Of a stretch of 64,000 nt of DNA, positions 55,489-64,000 are shown piece by piece. Source of the DNA: CAWHNT01 sp963830775 (lineage in GTDB: Bacteria; Pseudomonadota; Alphaproteobacteria; Geminicoccales; Geminicoccaceae); contig CAWHNT010000055.1 of the NCBI GenBank assembly GCA_963830775.1, positions 24,423-88,422 of the forward strand, given 5' to 3'. Each line of letters opens with the position of its first letter. Within the stretch, counting starts at the first letter, position 1. The position numbers were made by a program, and so were the translations under genes. Under the pieces are notes generated by a model. The model did not search any database, had not been told where the DNA came from, and saw nothing but the letters and a program-made list of their open reading frames with translations.

Positions 55489-57068
55489 TGTTGCTGAATT
55501 GATAGCGGATCGGTGCGTGGTGCGCCGTGGGCGGCTCGGCACGGTAGGGAGGGCGGTATCATGTCCCTCTGGCGGCTGCTTTGTGGCTGGTCTGTGCGCC
55601 TCTTCCGCCCGCTTTTGCGCGCTGGACGGAGTCCCGGTGTAGCTTGCGTAGGTTATGGACCGCGGCGTCGAGCTGCCACTCGCCACGGCAGCGGTCCGTC
55701 CCACGCATGCTGAACCGGTCTGCGCCTTGACGGTCCTTCATCTGCCCGAAAACCGGCTCGACGCTTTGCCCGCGCTGGCGATAGAGGCTGCGGCCCCGCC
55801 TGGTCCGCAGCTTGCGCTCCATGCGCGCCCGCGCCGTCATCCGCTTCGGCATGCGCCCGCGCGGCGGCGGCGCCTCGCGCAGGGCCGCGCGTTGCTTGTG
55901 GTCCTTCTGCGTGGCGATGAGCAGCTCGCACTCTTCGGTCTCGGTGGCAGCGTTCGCGTCTGACCAGTAGCCCGCGTCCGCCACGGCAGCACCCAGCACA
56001 GCGTCCTCGCCCAGCACGATCTCGACGTTCGCCTGCGCCTGGTTGAGCATGCCGGTGAGCTGATGGCTGTCGTTGGCCTCGGTGGTCACGTCGGCGGCGA
56101 GGATGATCTGGTCGCGCGTCACCACGATCTGCGCGTTGTAGCCCTGCACCCAGCCCTGGCGGGTCTTCATGATGCCACTCTCGGGATCGGTGACGTTCGC
56201 CACCGCATCCGGATCGACGCTTGGATCAGGCGCCTTTGGCTTGCGGCCTCGCCGGCGCTTGCCGGTCGCCTGCTCCTCCGCCCTGCGGGCATCGATCTTC
56301 GCCTGCTGGCGGGCCACAGCCTGAGCCGCACGCTTCTCCAGCTTCGCCTTGCACGCCATCAGGCGCGCCTGCCGATCCGCAGCCTTGGTCAGCCCCTCCG
56401 GCAACGCGTCGCCACGCTGGTCTTGGAACTGGCGGTACTCGCGGGCGTCCACCGCTTCCGCTTCCGCCAGCATCCGGGCGATCTCCGCCTCGATGCTGCT
56501 GGCGGTGCGGTTGGCATCGAGGGCGGCATTGGCCTTGACCTTGGTGCCGTCGAGCGCCACCAGCCCCAGCCGGATCAACCCGGCCGCACGGCACAGCTCC
56601 AGCACTGCCAGGAACACGGCCTTCATCCGCTCGACATGCCGCTGCCGGAAGCGGGCGATCACGCTGTGGTCGGGAACGGCGGCGCCGACGATGAAGCGAT
56701 AGCCGACATCGCGCCCGCAGAGCCGCTCGATCCGCGGCTCGAGCGGATGCCGTGGCTGTAGGCATAGATCAGCAGCGCCAGCAGAACCCGCGGGGAGAAG
56801 GGCGCCTGGCCGGCCTTGCCGACCTTGCAGGTGGCCTCGAAGCCGGACAGGTCCATCAGCGCCACCGCATCAACGATCAGGTGGACGATGTCACCTTCGG
56901 GCAGCCAGTCCATCATGTCGATCGGCAGCAGGTAACGTTGCTGGCGGTCCGGCTCGCGGAAGAAGCGGGCCATCCCTGTCCCTCCTCGGATCCGCCGAGC
57001 GAATAGGGTCACAGCGGCTCCATTAACGTCTTCACAGTCACAGCATGCCGCCCAATAGTCTGTCAACA
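55489..57068. mobile_element. IS1182-type (IS5-superfamily) insertion sequence
   Basis: About 1.58 kb around one transposase gene. Weak terminal similarity: TGTTGCTGAATTGATAGCGG at the left end and, on the opposite strand from 57068, TGTTGACAGACTATTGGGCG; about 13 of 20 positions agree with a gap. No target-site duplication could be confirmed, so the ends are approximate. Flanks are the coiled-coil gene and an AT-rich gap before the DUF502 gene. Confidence 0.6.
55559..56973 (-). pseudogene. IS1182-family transposase (frameshifted)
   Basis: About 471 residues when joined. The N-terminal DUF772-like domain (FREPDRQQRYLLPIDMMDWL, ATCKVGKAGQAPFSPRVLLA, YAYSHGIRSS) is in one frame; the continuation RIERLCGRDVGYRFIVGAAV, PDHSVIARFRQRH, VALDGTKVKANAALDANR, and the DDE C-terminal part with VADAGYWSDAN are in another. 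The break is near 56735, one base missing (length 3n+2). Some IS5-superfamily elements use frameshifting, but here a simple deletion is the plainer reading. Confidence 0.85.
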
Positions 57069-57300
57069 AAATCTTTACCATATCTTCGCGATTACTAGGT
57101 TTACACAAAGATTGCTCTAATTCGATCGATCTTGATTTAAATAGAAGATGGTTAAAATTTGCGGCAAACCGTTTCGGGGCTGCCGCCGCAGGGAGAGAGG
57201 ACCGGGCCGGCCGCGAGCCACGCTGGACGGGGCCGGCCGGCACAACCTATGCTTCAGCACGGGTTTCGATGGCCGAGTGGCGGCCGGGTTCGGGGCGAGC
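57069..57300 (+). other. AT-rich gap downstream of the IS element
   Basis: The first ~90 bases are markedly AT-rich relative to the window (for example TTGATTTAAATAGAAGATGG) and may supply a promoter for the DUF502 gene: TTGATT and TAAAAT near 57131-57157 with a short 15-base spacer. The remainder is GC-rich with no recognisable element. Confidence 0.35.
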
Positions 57301-58047
57301 ATGAGGCTGGGGCAGAAGCACAAGGCCGGTATGGCGAACGTCGCGAGGCCGGCGCGGGTGAGCTGGCGCCAGAGCCTGGCGCAGCGCCTGCGTGCCTATT
57401 TCTTCGCCGGACTGATCGTCACGGCACCGATCGGGATCACGCTGCTGATCGTCTGGGAGGTGGTCCGCTACTTCGACACCACGTTGGCGGTGGTGCTGCC
57501 GGAGCGCTACAACCCCGAGACCTACATGCCGTTCAGCCTGCCCGGCATCGGTTTCCTGGTCATGCTGGGCTTCGTCATGATCGCCGGCTGGTTCACGGCG
57601 GGCCTGGTCGGCCGCACGATCATGCGGGCCAGCGAGAGTCTGCTCGACCGCACGCCGGTCGTGCGGGCGATCTACGGCACGCTGAAGCAAGTATTCGAGA
57701 CCATCTTCCAGCAGTCGTCGCGCTCCTTTCGCGAGGTCGTGCTGATCGAGTTCCCGCACCGGGGTGCCTTCGCCTTGGGCTTTGTTACCGGCAACTCCGA
57801 CCCGGTGGTGCAGGTTGCGCGCTCCGAGGCACTCGTGAACGTGCTGGTGCCGATGTCGCCCTTCCCCAGCTCGGGGTTCCTGCTCTTCGTCCCGGAGAGC
57901 CGGCTCGTCCATCTCGACATGTCGGTCGAGGAGGGCATGAAGATGGTGATCTCGGGCGGGATCGTGGGTCCCTCCGCCGGCCGCGAGCCGGTGCAGCGGC
58001 CGGCACCGGCACCGCTCACGCCGGAGCCCGAGCTAGCCCGCGGCTAG
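57301..58047 (+). CDS. DUF502 membrane protein
   Basis: 248 residues from the ATG at 57301 (another ATG at 57331). Two transmembrane helices: YFFAGLIVTAPIGITLLIVW and SLPGIGFLVMLGFVMIAGWF, then the DUF502 soluble region RTPVVRAIYGTLKQVFETIF, VVLIEFPHRGAFALGFVTGN and VPMSPFPSSGFLLFVPESR. Function unknown; family members occur in many bacteria and plants. Overlaps the 3' end of recG by 15 bp (convergent). Confidence 0.9.
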   Translation: MRLGQKHKAGMANVARPARVSWRQSLAQRLRAYFFAGLIVTAPIGITLLIVWEVVRYFDTTLAVVLPERYNPETYMPFSLPGIGFLVMLGFVMIAGWFTAGLVGRTIMRASESLLDRTPVVRAIYGTLKQVFETIFQQSSRSFREVVLIEFPHRGAFALGFVTGNSDPVVQVARSEALVNVLVPMSPFPSSGFLLFVPESRLVHLDMSVEEGMKMVISGGIVGPSAGREPVQRPAPAPLTPEPELARG

Positions 58048-60183
58048 GAGCGGCAGCGCCTCCTGGCGCTCGAACAGGTGCATCAGGAGCTGCAGCGAGC
58101 GGCCGCGCGGGCTGCGCAGGGCGGGGTCATGCGCCAGCATGGCTTCGGCATCGGCGCGCGCCTCCTCCAGGAGATCGGCGTGGGCCATGAGGTCGGCGAA
58201 GCGCAGCTGCGGCAGGCCGCTCTGCCGGGTGCCCAGGACCTCGCCGGGACCGCGCAAGGTGAGGTCGGCCTCGGCGATGCGAAAGCCGTCCTCGGTCCGG
58301 CGCAGGGTGGTCAGGCGCTGCCGGGCGGTGGCGCCGAGCGGCGGGCGGTAGAGCAGGACGCAGCGGGCCTTCTGCCCGCCGCGACCGACCCGGCCGCGGA
58401 GCTGGTGGAGCTGGGCGAGGCCGAAGCGCTCGGCCTGCTCGATGACGATGATGCCGGCCTCGGGCACGTCGATGCCGACCTCGATCACGGTGGTGGCGAC
58501 GAGCAGCCGGGTCCGGCCTTCGGCAAAGGAGGCGATCGCTGCCGCCTTCTCGGGTGCCGGGAGACGGCCGTGGACGACGTCCACGGTTGCCCCGAAGCGC
58601 TCCCGCAGGCTGGCATGGCGTTCCAGGGCCGCGGTCTGGTCGACGGCCTCGGAGCCCTCGACCAGGGGGCAGATCCAGTAGGCCCGCTCGCCCGAGGCCA
58701 GGGCACGCTCGATGCCGTCCAGCAGCTCGTCCATCCGCTCCGTGCTGACGAGACTGGTCTCGATCGGCTGCCGGCCGGGCGGCTTGGTGCGCAAGGACGA
58801 GACCGCGACATCGCCGTGGACCGCCAGGAGCAGGGTGCGGGGTATCGGCGTGGCGCTCATCAGGAGCAGGTCGGCGGCCTCGCCCTTGTCCAGCAGCGCC
58901 AGCCGCTGCGCCACGCCGAACCGGTGCTGCTCGTCGACCACGGCCAGGCCCAGGGCGCGGAAGGCGACGCCGGCCTGGAAGAGGGCATGGGTGCCGACGG
59001 CGATCGGCACCCGGCCCTCGGCGATGCGGAGCAGGGCCTGCCGGCGGCGGGGGGCCGGCTCGGACCCGGTCAGCAGCTCGACCTCGATGCCGAGCGGGGT
59101 CAGCAGGGCGGTGAGGGTCGTCGCGTGCTGCCGTGCCAGGACCTCGGTCGGCGCCATCAGGGCCGCCTGGGCGCCGGCCTCCACGGCCTGCAGCATGGCG
59201 GCGAGCGCCACCAGCGTCTTGCCGCTGCCGACATCGCCCTGGAGGAGCCGGGTCATCGGCGCCGGAGCTGCGAGGTCGGCGCCGATCTCCGCGATCGCGC
59301 GCTCCTGGCAGGCGGTCGGCGCGTAGGGGAGGGAGGCCAGCAGCCTGGTGCGGAGATGGCCGTCGCCCGCCAGCGGCCGGCCCGGTGCGGCGGACCGGCG
59401 CCGGCGGGTGATGGCCAGCGCCAGCTGCCCGGCCAGGAGCTCGTCGTAGGCGAGGCGCTGGCGGGCCGGTGCGGTGGGCTCCAGGTCCGCGGCCGTGGCC
59501 GGCGCGTGCGCGGTGCCGAGGGCCTGGCTCCAGGCGGGCCAGGCCCGGGCCGCGACGGCCTCGGGCTCCAGCCACTCGGGGAGCGGCGGCAGGCGATCGA
59601 GGGCGCCGCGGACGATCCGGCGCAGGCCTCCCTGCGTCAGCCCTTCGCTGAGCCGGTAGATCGGGACGGAGCTGCCGTCGGCGGCAGGCTCGACCAGCTC
59701 GGGGTGGGTGAGCTGCCAGCGCTCGCGGAAGCGCCCGAGCCGGCCATGCACGAGCCGCCGCTCGCCGACCGGGAAGCGGCGCTCCAGCGTGTCGCCGCGG
59801 GCACCGAAGAAGGCGAGCTCGATCCGCAGGCCCGCGGCCTCGGCGTCGATCCGCGACGGCGCCCGCCCGCCACCGGCCGGGTGGTGACGGTGGACGAGGA
59901 CCTCCAACGTCACGGCATCGCCTTCCGCGGCACCCGCCAGGGTCGCCAGCGGCTCCGGGTCGATCAGGCCGACCGGCAGGTGGGCCACCAGGTCGAGCCG
60001 CCGCGGCTCGGCCCGGCCCAGGAGGCGGGCGAGCCGGCGCACCGTCGCCGGGCCCACGCCCGGCAAACCCTGCACGGGTGCGAACAGCGCGAAGAGCGGT
60101 TCCGGCCGCGGGCTGTGGCCGATCTGCTCTGTCGCACGCCCGTTCGCGTCCGATTCGGTTTTCGCTAACGAATTTGAGCCCAT
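58033..60183 (-). CDS. recG: ATP-dependent DNA helicase RecG
   Basis: 716-residue superfamily 2 helicase remodelling stalled forks. The N-terminal wedge/OB region has FAPVQGLPGVGPATVRRLAR; helicase motifs include RLLQGDVGSGKTLVALAAML (Walker A), VVDEQHRFGVAQR (DEQH), MSATPIPRTL and the QLRGRVGRG motif VI. The start at 60183 is chosen because a further upstream start would run into the divergent sdhE gene. Frame intact over its whole length. Confidence 0.95.
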   Translation of the reverse strand: MGSNSLAKTESDANGRATEQIGHSPRPEPLFALFAPVQGLPGVGPATVRRLARLLGRAEPRRLDLVAHLPVGLIDPEPLATLAGAAEGDAVTLEVLVHRHHPAGGGRAPSRIDAEAAGLRIELAFFGARGDTLERRFPVGERRLVHGRLGRFRERWQLTHPELVEPAADGSSVPIYRLSEGLTQGGLRRIVRGALDRLPPLPEWLEPEAVAARAWPAWSQALGTAHAPATAADLEPTAPARQRLAYDELLAGQLALAITRRRRSAAPGRPLAGDGHLRTRLLASLPYAPTACQERAIAEIGADLAAPAPMTRLLQGDVGSGKTLVALAAMLQAVEAGAQAALMAPTEVLARQHATTLTALLTPLGIEVELLTGSEPAPRRRQALLRIAEGRVPIAVGTHALFQAGVAFRALGLAVVDEQHRFGVAQRLALLDKGEAADLLLMSATPIPRTLLLAVHGDVAVSSLRTKPPGRQPIETSLVSTERMDELLDGIERALASGERAYWICPLVEGSEAVDQTAALERHASLRERFGATVDVVHGRLPAPEKAAAIASFAEGRTRLLVATTVIEVGIDVPEAGIIVIEQAERFGLAQLHQLRGRVGRGGQKARCVLLYRPPLGATARQRLTTLRRTEDGFRIAEADLTLRGPGEVLGTRQSGLPQLRFADLMAHADLLEEARADAEAMLAHDPALRSPRGRSLQLLMHLFERQEALPLLAAG

Positions 60184-60217
60184 ATTCCCTAGCTGTGCAG
60201 CAGACCGCAGGTGCCGC

Positions 60218-60482
60218 TTGCCCGAGAGCCCGGAGACCCGCAAGAAGCGCCTCCTGCATCGTAGCCGCTATCGCGGCGTGCTGGAGGCCGACCTCCTGTT
60301 CGGGCGCTTCGCCGATGCCCATCTGCACGGGCTGACGCCGGGCCAGCTCGACCGTTACGAGGCGCTCCTCGACGAGAGCGACGCCGACCTCCTGGCCTGG
60401 GTCACCGGCCGCCGGCCCGGTGCCGGCCCGGCACGACAACGACGTGCTCGCGATGCTGCGAGGCTTCCAGGTCCACGACTGA
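60218..60482 (+). CDS. sdhE: Succinate dehydrogenase assembly factor SdhE (one frameshift)
   Basis: About 88 residues from a TTG at 60218. The flavinylation-factor motif RYRGVLEADLLFGRFADAHL (RGxxE) and LDRYEALLDESDADLLAWVT are clear. Near 60417 one extra base shifts the frame; the correct C-terminus ARHDNDVLAMLRGFQVHD is in the next frame and stops 4 bp before mfd. Length 3n+1. SdhE assists FAD attachment to SdhA. Confidence 0.87.
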
Positions 60483-60486
60483 TCCG

Positions 60487-64000
<3,514 letters not shown>

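Noticed and set aside
55559..56973. Programmed frameshifting in the IS transposase
   Set aside because: No slippery run or downstream structure was seen at the break near 56735; a plain one-base deletion explains it.
58078..60168. A ~700-codon plus-strand frame opposite recG
   Set aside because: Antisense of an intact recG; no domain or ribosome site.

Overview
The window is GC-rich (roughly 70% by eye) and gene-dense, and it reads as chromosome from an alphaproteobacterium, probably of Rhodospirillales or Geminicoccales type. The markers are a GapR (DUF2312) protein, a DUF3035 lipoprotein next to lspA and two M16 peptidases, CarD, a 7Fe ferredoxin FdxA, a zf-CHCC protein, SdhE beside mfd and recG, and above all the ethylmalonyl-CoA pathway. 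The order-level placement is an inference. No rRNA, tRNA or CRISPR array was seen.

Layout. 0-5 kb: a secreted RTX protein, then an EmrAB-like drug exporter operon led by a MarR regulator, and an SDR. 5-11.4 kb: a mazEF pair with a frameshifted toxin, then ethylmalonyl-CoA mutase (ecm) divergent from crotonyl-CoA carboxylase/reductase (ccr), followed by methylsuccinyl-CoA dehydrogenase (mcd). The ccr reading frame carries an in-frame N-terminal helix-turn-helix domain, and the ecm/ccr intergenic region is studded with GTGTTG/CAACAC half-sites. 11.4-16 kb: a toxin/immunity-like pair, then a CecR-YbhGFSR-like operon (TetR, HlyD lipoprotein, ABC ATPase, ABC permease) with a clear palindromic operator, then gapR. 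16-20 kb: a tandem porin duplication whose first copy is heavily decayed, a GNAT, a rhodanese-like protein lacking its cysteine, and a lower-GC decayed gene.

20-36 kb is mostly housekeeping: 5'-nucleotidase, panE, VanZ-like, HIT, gshB, a BKACE enzyme, carD, fdxA, mutL, and the ribF-ileS-lspA-DUF3035-M16-M16 block. 36-50 kb is mixed: MaoC hydratase, nitroreductase, higBA, MTA/SAH nucleosidase, VOC proteins, an ABC ATPase/SDR/metallopeptidase operon, zf-CHCC, a ROK/polyphosphate glucokinase, a second RTX protein, and a divergent pdxH/pdxY pair. 50-64 kb: a VbhA/Fic pair with a scrambled Fic, an epimerase, rnd, aspS, an IS1182-type element, a DUF502 protein, recG, sdhE and mfd (open at the window end).

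A recurrent feature is the single-base frameshift. Twelve otherwise intact genes, including the essential ileS, aspS, lspA and ribF, each appear to carry exactly one extra base. This is best explained by base-level errors in the source assembly, so 'frameshift' entries for housekeeping genes should be read as probably functional. Genes with several lesions (first porin copy, fic, the 19.4-20.0 kb remnant) are more likely real pseudogenes.
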